Shown in pieces: positions 11,100-20,835 of a stretch of DNA of 64,000 nt. Within the stretch, counting starts at the first letter, position 1, and each line of letters begins with the position of its first letter. A program made the translations under genes and the position numbers. Under the pieces are notes generated by a model. The model was not told where the DNA came from. It did not search any database and saw only the letters and a list, made by a program, of their open reading frames with translations. Source of the stretch: Diplolepis rosae (lineage: Eukaryota; Arthropoda; Insecta; Hymenoptera; Diplolepididae); NCBI GenBank assembly GCA_030998225.1, contig JAPYXD010000728.1, positions 558,001 to 622,000 of the forward strand, in the 5' to 3' direction.

Positions 11100-12933
11100 T
11101 ACATTGTCAAACCAACTTGGCCATACCGAGAGGGTACGGGTGCCGTGCGCTTTTCGCAAGCAGAGTGGTGAGATTTCTTCGTGTTCTTTTATACCAATAT
11201 CACATAAAAAGTCATTTACGAAAATTGTAACGACACCTCATACGAAATGCGTAAGAGATTTTTTTCGGTGTACCTAATTCCTCTATTTTTGTATTTTGAT
11301 TATTTTTCTATAGGAAATACCTTGGGTTACACAGTTCATCGAATAAAATTGGTGCTGTGTATTACACAATCCCTGCTTTTGCGTCGCAAGTGTTAAACAG
11401 TCTCGATAATATTTTTATTGCTCTTATATTTTAATCAAATGATAGAGGTGAATTTGGAAATGTAGCAGTTTTTGATACGTTGCTAACTGTCTTAAAAAAT
11501 CTCGAGAATGTAGGACTTATTATTGAATCAAAAGGGAAAAAATTGTCCTTTATTTTGCAATGAGCTTGATTCTTGGCAACAACTTGGGAGTGCACAGTCT
11601 CTTAGGCTTTGTTGAACGGTTCACTGCCAATCACCCTTGCAGAGCTTGTAAAATTCATAAAAATTCCATTCAACAGAATTCGTCACTGGATACTAAGTTA
11701 TTATGTAATAAGGAAAATTATGAAATTGACCTTGTGTTAAATGATGTTTCACGAACTGGAATTTCTCAAAGATACATATTTATTTATTTACTGTGCTTTC
11801 ACGCAGTTGAAAATTTATCATTCGATCTGATGCACGATATTTATCCAGGATCATGGATCTTACAAACTCATCTTTGAATGCAATCAACTCCAAGATAGTC
11901 AATTTCAACTATGGCATGGATCAGAGAGACAAACTTCCGTCTATCTCACCTAAACATATTGATCAAAAGAGTATAATTTTGTATGCATCCGAGATGATGA
12001 CGTTGATTAAATATTTTCTCATTTTATTTGATGACGTGGTTGCAAATTATACACCGGCGTGGAAGTTATTTTTGACTTTACGTCAAATACTCGATTTTTC
12101 ACACGTTCAAAGTTTGCAAATAGAAATAGTGGAGCAATTGAAAGCTCACATTGCCAATTAGTTTCACCTGCGACACGACCTGCTTGCTATCGAAAAATCT
12201 AAATCTAAATATCATTATCTACTTCATTATTCGGATTTGATTACGCTTGTAGGACCTGTAATTCATTTATGGCGCATGCGATACGACGCTAATCATCAAA
12301 ATTTTGTATCCTATGCTAAAAATATGAAAAACCATAGAAATAGAAATAAGCTCACATTTAATGGAAAATTACAAGTATTTTTACTTATTTTAGCAACTAA
12401 CTGGGTTGAAATCAAACATAAAATTGATAAAAAAAGGTTTTTTCATTGTTAGTAATGAACATAACGGACTAGAACCATCCTTTAGTGAGATCAAACACAT
12501 CTTCTTTTGTGCAGAAGAAGACTGTTATTTTGTTGTTAATAATTGGGGAACAATCGGTTTTTTTTTTTTTTTTTCTTTTTTTTTGGTGAGGAGGAAAAGT
12601 GGCAAAATCTTTTATAGACGTTGTACAGGACTCTCCTAGGACGGGTCTAGGCATACCTGTTAAAACCAAAAAAAACCCTCTCTCGAACCAATAGACCACC
12701 CGCGGAACCGCCTTTCGGCTTGAAACTTCACGGGTGGTTGGTTCCATTAAAGTCGCGTACGACTCTTCCGTCATCCGTTCGCTCGGAACTTCTATCCGCG
12801 GCCACACGCCCACTAGGATAACCGACTAGCCGCGCCACCCAGGGGAGAAATAAACAGATTCCGCCTCCGAACGACGCGGACAGTCAAGTCTACCCGAGAC
12901 GCAGGACCGCGGGTGCAGGCCCCGATGCGATTT

Positions 12934-13270
12934 CTACTGGCCCTCCCCGTTGTTTCGCTCTCGACACCCATCAAGTTCTCTCGTCTTCATCACGAGTGTG
13001 ACGAATGACTCGATGAGCGTCCAGAACCGTTCAGACTGGAGCATGAGAGGGACCATCGTGTCAGAAGTAAGTTCGGAACCAACCGCCTGACCGAGGACCT
13101 TCCTAGCCACACCCCATTTTTCGCAGACGAAGAGTGCGTGCTCTGCGTTATCCACCGGGAAATCGCAGTAGCAACACGTCTCCTCGTCTCTCTTCTTAAA
13201 GCGCCTCAGGTACGCGTTAAAACAGCCATGGCCCGAGAGCGCTTGCGCTCTCGGGCCATGGCTTTGGCTT
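12934..13270 (-). pseudogene. C-terminal segment of R1-like ORF2
   Basis: The frame at 13155-12934 reads DNAEHALFVCEKW followed by FVTLVMKTRELDG. Upstream, in the same reading direction, lies CCYC. Together they form the C-C-H-C-type cysteine region at the end of R1/jockey-type ORF2 proteins. The homologous end is in LINE copy A at about 8405-8621. The stop is at about 12934, followed by the 3' UTR. Confidence 0.75.
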
Positions 13271-13396
13271 TGGCAGTCGTCTGAACGTAAAATCCATGCG
13301 CCGATTCAATACATCAGGTCATTCCTAGCGACCAGCTCGCCGACCAAGATCCCCCTCCTGTCGGGACGGACTTCTCTGCACTCGGGCGACTTACTA

Positions 13397-13762
13397 TTAA
13401 ATGTCGCCCGTAATAAGAAACCGCCCACTAGCCTCTCTGAGGCTTTCCTCACGGAGGAGGATCTGGGTCTCAAAGATCTCGAAAGGATCGTTGGGAGAGA
13501 AGTAGCAGCTGTTCACACGTACCCCCGCCACCTCCACCCAAACGAACCCTGCGTCGGTCTCCAGGAAATCCCCGATGCTCAAATCAGGGCTGCAAACAAG
13601 GATACCAGCCCTCCTTATTGCATCCTGGTACCAAGCAGAGTTTTCGGACAATTTGTGTTGCTCACTAATGAGCAACACATCGGCCCTTCTCTCCCTGGCA
13701 GTATGCATCAGAAGGTTCTGGACTTCCTTCTCTCTCCTGAGGTTAATCTGTAGGAACTTCAC
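13397..13762 (-). pseudogene. R1-like ORF2 endonuclease, N-terminal half
   Basis: The 121-codon frame starts MKFLQINLRREKEVQNLLMH and continues RRADVLLISEQHKL, the first conserved blocks of the exonuclease-endonuclease-phosphatase fold used by LINEs to nick target DNA (Q-x-N-L-x-x-x-x-x-A ... D-[VI]-[LV]-x-[IL]-x-E). FVWVEVAGVRVNSCYFSPN and RFLITGD match the strand with the downstream D-x-N motif, but the frame ends at the aspartate (GDI, then a stop), so the domain is truncated. ORF1 lies just upstream. Confidence 0.8.
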
Positions 13763-13859
13763 TTTCTACCCTTCAACCTCCGGAGCTAGGCCCTAAATAT
13801 TGGGCAAGAACCGCTCCCCGAAGCATGGGCGACATCTCTTTCGCCCCTATTAGCGCAAG

Positions 13860-14429
13860 TCAGGCACCGGGGGGAGCCTTGCACTCCTTGGCCACGTTCA
13901 ACGCGCCCACATACCTCCAGCAGGCATCCTTCCTGCCTCGAAGCACGCAGCCGCGCGACACATGGCTATATCCCTGGCACCTGAAGCACTGGGCAACCTC
14001 GGCATGCTCTCGGATGCCACAGTTCACCCACCCTATTCTTAGCCTACCGAGCCCGAGCAAACTCCGGGCGTCCACCTCGGTTAAACGGACCACTGCAGTC
14101 TGCACACCGCCGAAGCGCTTGTACAGCCTGCACTGGTCCCCGACGTCTGACTTGCCCAGCGCGATGCATAGCACGGCAACAACCTCTTCTCTTGTGACGG
14201 TCTCGTCGAGGTCCCTAACTTCAAGGAACCTCTTCGAGAAGGTCGAGACGTAACCCCCCTTTTTGAGGACCGGGAGGATCTCCTCCCTCCTGATTCGCCG
14301 GATGGAGAGGACCTCCGTTTCTGCATTTTGGGGGTTCACCTTCGCCTTCATAGCTTTCAGGATCTCGGCGTAGGACTCTCTATCCTTCGCCCACGATCTT
14401 TGTCTAGATAGAGAAAATTTGGTGGTCAT
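13860..14429 (-). pseudogene. R1-like ORF1 (gag-like) protein with zinc knuckles, 5'-truncated
   Basis: 189 codons on the minus strand. The N-terminal half is basic and charged. The middle (TFSKRFLEVRDLDETVTREE ... VRLTEVDARSLL) resembles the RRM-like core of LINE gag proteins. The end carries CCHC-like knuckles: CFRCQGYSHVSRGC followed by CWRYVGALNVAKEC, the second with a glycine-histidine core altered. ORF1 proteins of this clade coat the element RNA. The real family protein is longer at the N terminus, so this copy is 5'-truncated. Confidence 0.75.
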
Positions 14430-14430
14430 C

Positions 14431-15080
14431 GTGTATTATTCATTTAACTTGACCTGAAACAAAGTATTTATGTCCACATGATTATTGCTTAAAGCACTGA
14501 ATGGCAGGTGAAAATAACCGTGTTGAACGAGGTAGTTTGTCATTATTTTTATTCATATCTTATAAAACTTTTCGGAATATTTTTTGTAACAAATACTTCA
14601 TGCTCAAATAATCCGAAGAATCTTACTATTATCATTTAAACTCCATAGAATAACAACTACAAAAGTGAAATGCATAGCACACTGACCATGTGGAAATTGC
14701 CCTCTGATAGCCCGAATCAGAAAATCAGGATGAAAAAGCGTAGCAAAGTTCTGAATGAAAAAATGTTAAAAAGTCTCATGAAGATCAAATTGGAGGTATT
14801 GAGAAATGAAGTTCGCGGTATTGAGTGTTGGTGCATCCATTGTATTAGAAACTTTAGAGAAGAGTTCTTCAAAATCGTGTTGCGCAGTCATCTCTGCGCA
14901 TGCAGCGAAAAGCTGCGGCTTCTATTCTTATTACCGTCAATTTTTTTTATTCATCGAAATGCGTTTTTATTAAATTTCTTACAAGGAACCCCAGGTAGGT
15001 GTCCCCCTCTGATTTTGTTCGTTCGCACATATGTTGTAGTACTCGAAAAACTAAGCGACACGTATTTTTTTTTACGTGCC
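14431..15080. other. Intergenic, no recognised gene
   Basis: The 141-codon + frame at 14670-15095 is lysine-rich at first (RMKKRSKVLNEKMLK) and then hydrophobic and AT-driven. I recognise nothing in it and regard it as unsupported. Confidence 0.4.
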
Positions 15081-15435
15081 CAAAATGGTTTATAGGGGGT
15101 AAAAATCACCCCCGAAAAGTTCGATACCAAATACCCATTTAATTGTTTCACATATCATAACAGAATCTTTCACAATCAAACCAACTCGAAAAATATATTC
15201 ACTATGAGAGATGAAATATGTGATTTTGTCAACTTGATACAAAAGATTATTGGGGGGTAAACTACCCTACAATAAGTTTTAATTGTACAAAAAATTTTCA
15301 AACAGACATTATTTCAACCCGAAAAATCTGGAAAAAATATATGTTGCACGCGATAATAAAAGTAAGTTTACGTATATTTGCATTTTCATGAGAAATTAAT
15401 TTATAAGGGGTAACCACCCTTAAGTGCATGTTATT
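15080..15435. repeat. Diverged tandem repeat, three units of about 155-160 bp
   Basis: The punctuating motif GGGGGTAAAAATCACCC (about 15095) recurs as GGGGGTAAACTACCC (about 15254) and GGGGTAACCACCC (about 15407). Similar spacing and AT-rich text between them suggest a decayed satellite-like array. A similar style of array is at 51488-51890. Confidence 0.55.
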
Positions 15436-15441
15436 ATATTT

Positions 15442-16936
15442 CTACAAAATAAAGTAAATTTCGCATAAAAAACCATGCAGAAAATGTACTAAATGTACTA
15501 AAGACTGTAACTTTATAATATTATTTCGTATGTGCAGATTTAAATCATAGTCTAACAGTATAACTGAATCTGAAAAATGTCGCACATAATTTTTCCATAT
15601 GCGAAATCCGTAGACGTCAAGGGCCTGAACATTTCTAGTAGTGCCTTTTGGTATAATCATAAGAATAGCATTCTTTCCAGCAGGCGTTGCTTGCCGTACA
15701 ACTTCTGGGCAGTGTCCAGTCCAAGAATCTATGAGCAATACGCTTGTCGGCCCTACCTTCGGGAAAAAAACATTTTCCAACCAGCTCTGAAAATGTTCTG
15801 CAGATAAAATAATTTTAAAAATTTAAAGACTATTGAATTTATTTTATGATCAAAAATGACTAAAAATAAACAAATTTACCAGACGTAAGTTTTCTAGATT
15901 TGGATGCAGCTACAAAGACGTTTATAGGCTGAAAAATGGTTTCTTGTACAATGCGTTCAAATTTTCCACTTGGCTCTTTTAGCACAAGATAAAGTGGAGA
16001 TAGAAGCTTTCCATCCGCAGAAATCGTGGGTTGGATAGTGTAGCTGTGAGTTGTAGAAGAAATAGATTGGACGACACATTCGACTTGCTGTGTACCTTCA
16101 AATGCCAATGTTCTCCCAGAATGCATTTCTAACTGGAATCCACTTTGATTCGAGTTATAAGCATTCTCTCTCCCATATTGAGTGATGTACGGCTTCACTT
16201 CATTCACAAAATTCTCCGCATTTACTTTTAACTTTTCCTTATCTTCTAATGTTTTTCTGGTGATGAATTTATTGACTTTTCCGGATGTTATTCGGTGAGT
16301 TCGTTTAAACTTCCACACCCACCAGTCAGATTCTTTAAATCGTGTGTCATCAAAACCAAGGATTTGTTTAGCATGTAGACCCCATTTCTGTAGGTCTACA
16401 TCGTGAATTATCATACCAGCATCAATTGCACTTTTAAAATTGTTCAATGTGCACTCCACAATACGATACAACTTTTCCATGTATATACCGCCTTTATTTA
16501 CTTGTCCTGCCCATCGCCTCAATTAACGTACTGATGTTACTTTTCTGAAACGATGTTGAACAGCACTTAACTCGCGATTGCTTTTCTTCATTCCGCTTCT
16601 CCAAAACTCCACTGCTCTTTGTTTATAATTGAAGTCGACATTTTCATCATCTCTCGTACAAACAGCGTTATCTGATTTAGAATCAAGTTTAGGAGTCCAC
16701 TCTGCATAGGTGTCTTCCACAGCGGAAGGCTCCCAGTCTTTATATGGTTCTGAAAAGTCTAACGTATTTTCTTCAACAATCTCAACGCTATTGAACTCAT
16801 TCATAGCCTGAATTAGTATTTCATTGAAATGATCTGCCAGTTGCCGTTCTGCATCATTAACTTCACTGTCAGGTATGTTCATGGTTTGGAATGCAACTAA
16901 CAAAAGTTGTATTACATTTAAGGGACTTAAAGGCAT
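15442..16936 (-). pseudogene. Pogo/Tigger-like transposase with one intron, one nonsense codon and a lost catalytic Asp
   Basis: On the minus strand, 16936-15881 is one reading frame interrupted only by a TAA (16521-16523) between ...RKVTSVR and LRRWAGQ, where family members have an uninterrupted W-A-x-Q-V segment. A CENP-B-like DNA-binding region follows (KFKRTHRITSGKVNKFITRK), then the DDE start NSNQSGFQLEMHSGRTL, in which the catalytic Asp of N-x-D-Q-[ST]-G-F is Asn. A GT-AG intron fits at 15879-15798. The second exon carries LLIDSWTGHCPEVV and IPKGTTRNVQALDVYGFRIWKN, with the second catalytic Asp and the usual pogo P-x-x-x-T-x-x-x-Q-[PA]-[LM]-D block. It ends at 15442. No TIRs were found. 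The family is common in insect genomes. Confidence 0.8.
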
Positions 16937-17125
16937 GCTTACAATACTTCACTGAGAGACTTTTCGTTAAAGTAAATGATAAAGATGAATCAAAATTTAG
17001 TATAATATCGTTTCAAAATGGGGAAAGCCGAGGCTTTATTAGACTTATTCATATTATGACATCGAAGTTTGATATAGTCATAACGGTCTTCAATACATGA
17101 AGAAGATAAAGTAGTATTTTAAATA
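16937..17125. other. Intergenic, no gene seen
   Basis: AT-rich DNA upstream of the pogo-like transposase; nothing else is supported. Confidence 0.4.
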
Positions 17126-17310
17126 CATGGACGTAATCGACCCACACCACCGACCCCTGTGGATCCGTACCAACCAAACGCGGTGTGTCGATGTGTACCT
17201 ACTTTCTCGCTTCGATTTCACGCTGTCGGCTGTTGAGCAAAGATCGAGAATTAGGATTCTCTCGACTTCGTGTAAAAGAGGGGCCAAGCAGACGACAAAT
17301 TCAAACTGAG
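17126..17310. repeat. Relic of a hAT terminal region
   Basis: The text ACGCGGTGTGTCGATGTGTAC resembles the subterminal ACGTGGCGTGTC blocks of the hAT elements at 22514 and 30134. GATTTCACGCTGTCGGCTGTTGAG ... GTAAAAGAGGGGCCAAGCAGACGAC is a diverged inverse match of about 25437-25524 and also resembles about 30320-30400. It is a third, older member of the same arm family. Confidence 0.5.
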
Positions 17311-17520
17311 AAAATAAATAATTAAAGATATTACCCTCCTTTTTTAGATATTTTGAAAAACATTTACAAAAAATGAATATCTAAAAGATTTTTTTGAATT
17401 TTAGGATTATTTGAAAATTTTTGTTAATTTCTTATTATTTTGGCATAGGGTCAGTTTCATCTTATTTTATTTGATTAAAAATATCACTATTAGGTGTAAA
17501 AATGCGGAAAAAGAAAGAAA

Positions 17521-17560
17521 GGCAAACGTTTCGGCCACATATGGGGTCCCTCTTCAGTGC
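17521..17560 (-). ncRNA. Hammerhead-like ribozyme motif (degenerate), PLE-associated
   Basis: On the minus strand it reads CACTGAAGAGGG ... GGCCGAAACGTTTG. The two core boxes (CTGAnGA and GAAA followed by CGT) are in the right order about 18 bases apart, as in the short hammerheads of Penelope-like elements. The first box has A in place of T, so activity is doubtful. Confidence 0.45.
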
Positions 17561-18004
17561 CATAAATTCAAAGATTAATTCAAAATTTCTGTAGAACATT
17601 AGAATATAGGTTCGGATCATTCTGTGAGAGACTCCGGTAACAAAGTCTTCACCGCAAAGTTTTCAAAAATGTAAACTATGTTCGCGTTTTGCCATTGATA
17701 ACCAATTTGGCATCCTTGTTTAATAATAAAATTTTCTAAAAAATTTCGGTCGGTTCGTGTGCAAAATTCTTTATGTTTTTTCATTAATCCGGTCTTTTAT
17801 TCACAGTGAACTCTAAATATTTTTTCAATTCATGATGTTAATAAACTAAATAAATAAATAAATAATAAATAATAAATAAATTAACTACTTAATTTTGAAT
17901 TGCAAGCTATGAGATAAGTTTTTGAATTCTATAATAATTCTTAACTTAATTGTTTCCTATATTCTAATGTTCTACAGAAATTTTGAATTAATCTTTGAAT
18001 TTGT

Positions 18005-18044
18005 GGCACTGAAGAGGGCCCCCACATGTGGTCGAAACGTTTGC
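18005..18044 (+). ncRNA. Hammerhead-like ribozyme motif (degenerate), inverted partner
   Basis: Reads CACTGAAGAGGG ... GGTCGAAACGTTTG on the + strand. The mirror of 17521-17560, with the same core boxes. Confidence 0.45.
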
Positions 18045-18357
18045 CTTTCTTTCTTTTTCCGCATTTTTACACCTAATAGTGATATTTTTAATCAAATAAA
18101 ATAAGATAAAACTGACCCTATGCCAAAGTAATAAGAAATTAACAAAAATTCTATGAATTTGGGCCAATATAATACTAGACATGTTATCAAGCATGTCACT
18201 TTAAAATTATTTGAAAACTTAAAAAATTATATTATAGTGTAATTTAAAGTTGATAAATTTTTAAAGTTTCAAAACAAAATAATAATTTCAGTAGTTGTTG
18301 GTATTGACCAATTGGCTTTAGGGTTCAGAAATGATTTAACAGTTAGTTAACATTCTC

Positions 18358-18396
18358 AGACGTTTCGACTCTGATTGGAGCCCTCTTCTGTGAGAT
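18358..18396 (-). ncRNA. Hammerhead-like ribozyme motif near the 3' end of a PLE
   Basis: On the minus strand it reads CACAGAAGAGGG ... GAGTCGAAACGTCTG. The GAAACGTC box is intact and the first box is degenerate. It lies downstream of the minus-strand PLE coding remains at 19356-19841, where a PLE terminal repeat would be expected. Confidence 0.4.
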
Positions 18397-18769
18397 TTTA
18401 TTTCTATAAATACATAAACAAGGGGGGTAATTATAATATTCTAAACGGTAACATTTTTATACTAATTTAAGGTGGCTAACTTATAAATGAACAATTTTCG
18501 GAAAATACTTAAACAATTATTAGGAAAAAAAATGACAAAAGATAATTATCAGAAGATGAGATCGTTATAAGTAATGTTGATATAATTGCGATTGCAGTGA
18601 AGTTTAAAATAGAGTGTTTTTCCTAAGTGGCTAAAAAATGCTCATGTTGATGTTGATATTTGTGAATAAATTGCAAACCGTACATGCAAAGGAACATTTT
18701 ATAAATTTTTTGTTTTAAACTTAAAAAGATTTTGAAACGAAGACAAAGCTTACATTTCATCATCCGGGT

Positions 18770-20205
18770 TTCTGAATTTTTGCGTCTCAAAAAATAGGAA
18801 TGTGTGGAAATATATAATATAAGTTGCGTATTTGTAAACTTACTGACCTTCATGTCACGTGAAAGTGCATTGATAATATATTGCACTGAAAGGCGGGGAA
18901 AATTAGGTACAAAATTGCTGCTTTTTCCCTTTCCTTTCTCCCATTAGGCACAAATTTTCCCATAGCACTATTCTCACTGCGATTTTAAGAAGGACTAAAG
19001 TCATGTAGGTAGCATTCTTGTACAGACATGTTGAAAAAACGTGGATGGTGGGGGGGGGTATGGTATCTATGCAGAGTTTTCGTTTTCTGGGAAGAAACCG
19101 AGAGAAAAGAGCAGAGAAACAAATTTGTAAAGATGTGTGCAAGATAGACGGAGTGTTATGACTATAAGGAGAGGAGAATGTGAAAAGGGTATTGATGATG
19201 CTTTGGAGGTTTTTAATATTGTGGGAATTTGTCTGCAAATTTATAGGAAAAATTTTTTGAGAATGAATGAAAATAGCAAAATTTTGGAATGTTGGTTACT
19301 TCGGCTGGGGGATTAAGAATTGTTATTCAAAAGAGGGAGATAAAAAATAGATAGATTATTTGTGTCGGTTCTCTGATTTACTGCGTGTGGATTGGTAGCA
19401 ACGTGAGTCATTAAAATTGATTTGATTTTTTTTGGTGTTTTCTGAGTGAAAAGTTTTATGTGATAAAGTGATACCTCTGTCAACTAGGTTGTTGATAGCA
19501 TTGATTTTATTAGTGAGTGGACGATGAGAATAAAAGTTGATAATGCGACTTGAATAGGTAGGTTTTTGATCCCAGTTGGTCCTAATGTTTGTTCCTACTC
19601 TAATAATTAGAACATCCAAAAAACGAATTGTGTTGTCGGATTCCTCCTCTACTGTGAATTATATTTTGTGATTGTAGCTGTTGAAAGAGTTTTTAATTGT
19701 ATCAATTTGGTTAGCAGGTACAGTAGTTATGATGTCGTCTACATATCGGAAATAAAATGTGAGCTGAAATGGAAGAGTACTTATACAGTTTGTTTCAAGG
19801 TCTCTACTCCTTATGTTCATAACACTCTGTCCATCTTGCACACATCTTTATAAATTTTTTTCTCTGCTCTTTTCTCTCAGCTTCCTTCCAGAAAACCAAA
19901 ACTCTGCATAGATACTATACCCCCTACCCTCTACTTTTTTTTCAACACGTCTGTACAAGTATGCTTCCTACATAAGTTCAGTCCTTCTTAAAATCGCAGT
20001 GAGAATAGTGTTATGGGAAAATTTGTGCCTAATAGGAGAAAGGAAAGGGAAAAAGCTGCAATTTTGTACCCAATTTTCACCACTTTTCAGTGCAATATAT
20101 CATCAATGCACTTTCACGTGACATGAAGGTCAGTAAGTTTACAAATACGCAACTTATTTCCACACATTCCTATTTTTTGAGAAGCAAAAATTCAGATACC
20201 CTGAT
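18770..20205. repeat. Foldback pair (about 395-bp arms) enclosing PLE coding sequence
   Basis: About 18770-19165 and 19815-20205 are inverted copies with small differences; both include CACTTTCACGTGACATGAAGG or its complement (near 18850 and 20120) and the TCTCTGCTCTTTTCTCTC block. PLE RT sequence on the minus strand lies between and partly beside the arms, so part of the PLE has been duplicated in inverse orientation. Confidence 0.7.
19356..19841 (-). pseudogene. Penelope-like reverse transcriptase, palm and downstream region
   Basis: The first frame (19841-19659) has FYFRYVDDIITTVPANQI, in which Y-V-D-D is the catalytic box of Penelope RTs followed by the usual D-I-x-x-x-x-P pattern. A frameshift near 19640 leads to the second frame (19619-19356): DVLIIR, then TNWDQKPTYSSRIINFYSH and GLxDRG-like NLVDRGITLSH. 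These match the thumb and linker of PLE proteins (N-W-Y-x-K-P-T-x-S-x-R-x-[LI]-N-x-x-S). The N-terminal RT and the GIY-YIG domain are absent. Confidence 0.8.
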
Positions 20206-20254
20206 CAATAAAATTATTTAGAATATTTGAAATCTTATAGATGACAATTCCATA

Positions 20255-20425
20255 CTCTAAAAACAGACAATTTAACTGTCAAATGGTTCCTTTCACTATT
20301 AAAGGATTTTCTATTAAAAATTGGCTCGAGAGGGAATCCTTTGACAGTTAAAGGATTGTCGTTTGAAATGTTGTCCTTTTACTGTCAAAGTATTTCCTTT
20401 GGTCTGGAAATGAAATACTTTGTCG
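20255..20425. repeat. Cluster of ACTGTCAAAGGATT-type inverted motifs
   Basis: CTTTGACAGTTAAAGGATT, TTTAACTGTCAAATGG, TTACTGTCAAAGTATT and related words alternate in both orientations. The word set resembles 44523-44660 and the CAGTCAAATTT array in the hAT arms. Confidence 0.45.
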
Positions 20426-20669
20426 TACAAAAAAAATATAATTTTGAGGATAAAAGAAAAAAAATTGTATGATATAACCTAATAAGAAATATACACAAAC
20501 CCAACTTTGACAAATGCGAATATTAAATCGATCATTTTCAATAGTATAATAACGACCTGTCTTAGATTTTCGCTCAAAGAAATTTTAAAATTCAACTTTG
20601 GTGAAAACCATAATATTCATTGAAATCCAAGCACACTTTACAAAATAATTTCAAAAAAAGACGACTGAT

Positions 20670-20835
20670 CCCTAGCGGACCCGGCTGAGAGAACGGTCAT
20701 AGAATACTCTGACCGTTCTCTGACCGTTCTGTGACCGTTCAATGACCTCGCATTATTACCGCTAGGAACAGTCAGAAACGGTCAAAGAACGGTCGTAGTA
20801 TTCTATGACCGTTCTCTCAGCCGGATCCGCTAGAG
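20670..20835. repeat. 166-bp foldback MITE with GACCGTTC repeats
   Basis: The ends CCCTAGCGGACCCGGCTGAG and CTCAGCCGGATCCGCTAGAG are inverted copies, and the inversion continues inward (AGAACGGTCATAGAATACT on the left and its complement on the right). The centre carries several direct and inverted GACCGTTC units. Confidence 0.8.

Larger units (their letters stand above)
9962..11275. repeat. Foldback (MITE-like) repeat inserted in the zinc-finger transposon gene, itself split by a mariner
   Basis: The outer ends are inverted: TACACCGAAA near 9962 and TTTCGGTGTAC near 11262-11272. A second inverted block GGTATGACTAAGTTGGTTTG (10130-10149) pairs with CAAACCAACTTGGCCATACC (11107-11126), and CGGCACTCG / CGGGTGCCG lie beside it. 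The gene text before 9961 and after about 11300 reads as one protein family, so this is an insertion. Without the mariner it would be about 410 bp. Confidence 0.6.
9068..12557 (+). pseudogene. Broken gene of an unclassified DNA transposon family with a C2H2-like finger
   Basis: Pieces in collinear order on the + strand appear to be one ancient gene: 9068-9490 with a C2H2-like finger (CSCKRIFSGTKSFIRHLHKD); 9490-9961 in shifted frames (SLPHSVVQNVVERFEESF, then the frame at 9698-9961); a 1.3 kb insertion; 11300-11560 (GAVYYTIPAFASQVLNSL); 11560-11877 with a Cys pair in FTANHPCRACKIHK and SFDLMHDIYPG; 11853-12161; and 12161-12557 with GPVIHLWRMRYDANHQ. I recall repeat-associated animal proteins with the same order of blocks (LILGDNLGLHSILGFVESF-like, LMHDLLEG-like, MRFEGKHQ-like). 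They look like a transposase or companion, but I cannot name the superfamily. LINE copy B interrupts the gene at 12558. Confidence 0.55.
12558..14430 (-). mobile_element. R1-like LINE, copy B, with gag, endonuclease and 3' end but RT deleted
   Basis: Reading on the minus strand from 14430: ORF1 (gag-like), start of ORF2 (endonuclease), a jump near 13270-13400 that removes the reverse transcriptase, the C-terminal cysteine block, a 3' untranslated region, and a poly-A tail seen as a T run at about 12560-12583. The 3' part (about 12590-12850) matches copy C at about 22170-22470 inversely. The tail abuts the zinc-finger transposon gene, so this LINE inserted into it. An exact 38-bp palindrome at 13225-13262 lies at the deletion point. 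Confidence 0.85.
17414..18165. mobile_element. Penelope-like terminal region as an inverted pair, each arm with a hammerhead-like motif
   Basis: About 17414-17610 is the reverse complement of about 17956-18154, with mismatches. Both arms carry the core ACTGAAGAG ... CGAAACGTTT, a hammerhead-like pattern with A in place of the usual T in CTGATGAG. The spacer (17611-17955) is AT-rich with (AAAT)n near 17840-17880 and no gene. PLEs are known to carry such terminal repeats and hammerhead motifs. Confidence 0.6.

Noticed and set aside
13575..14253. Plus-strand ORFs over LINE copy B
   Set aside because: Antisense to the gag-like and endonuclease frames, which carry recognisable motifs.
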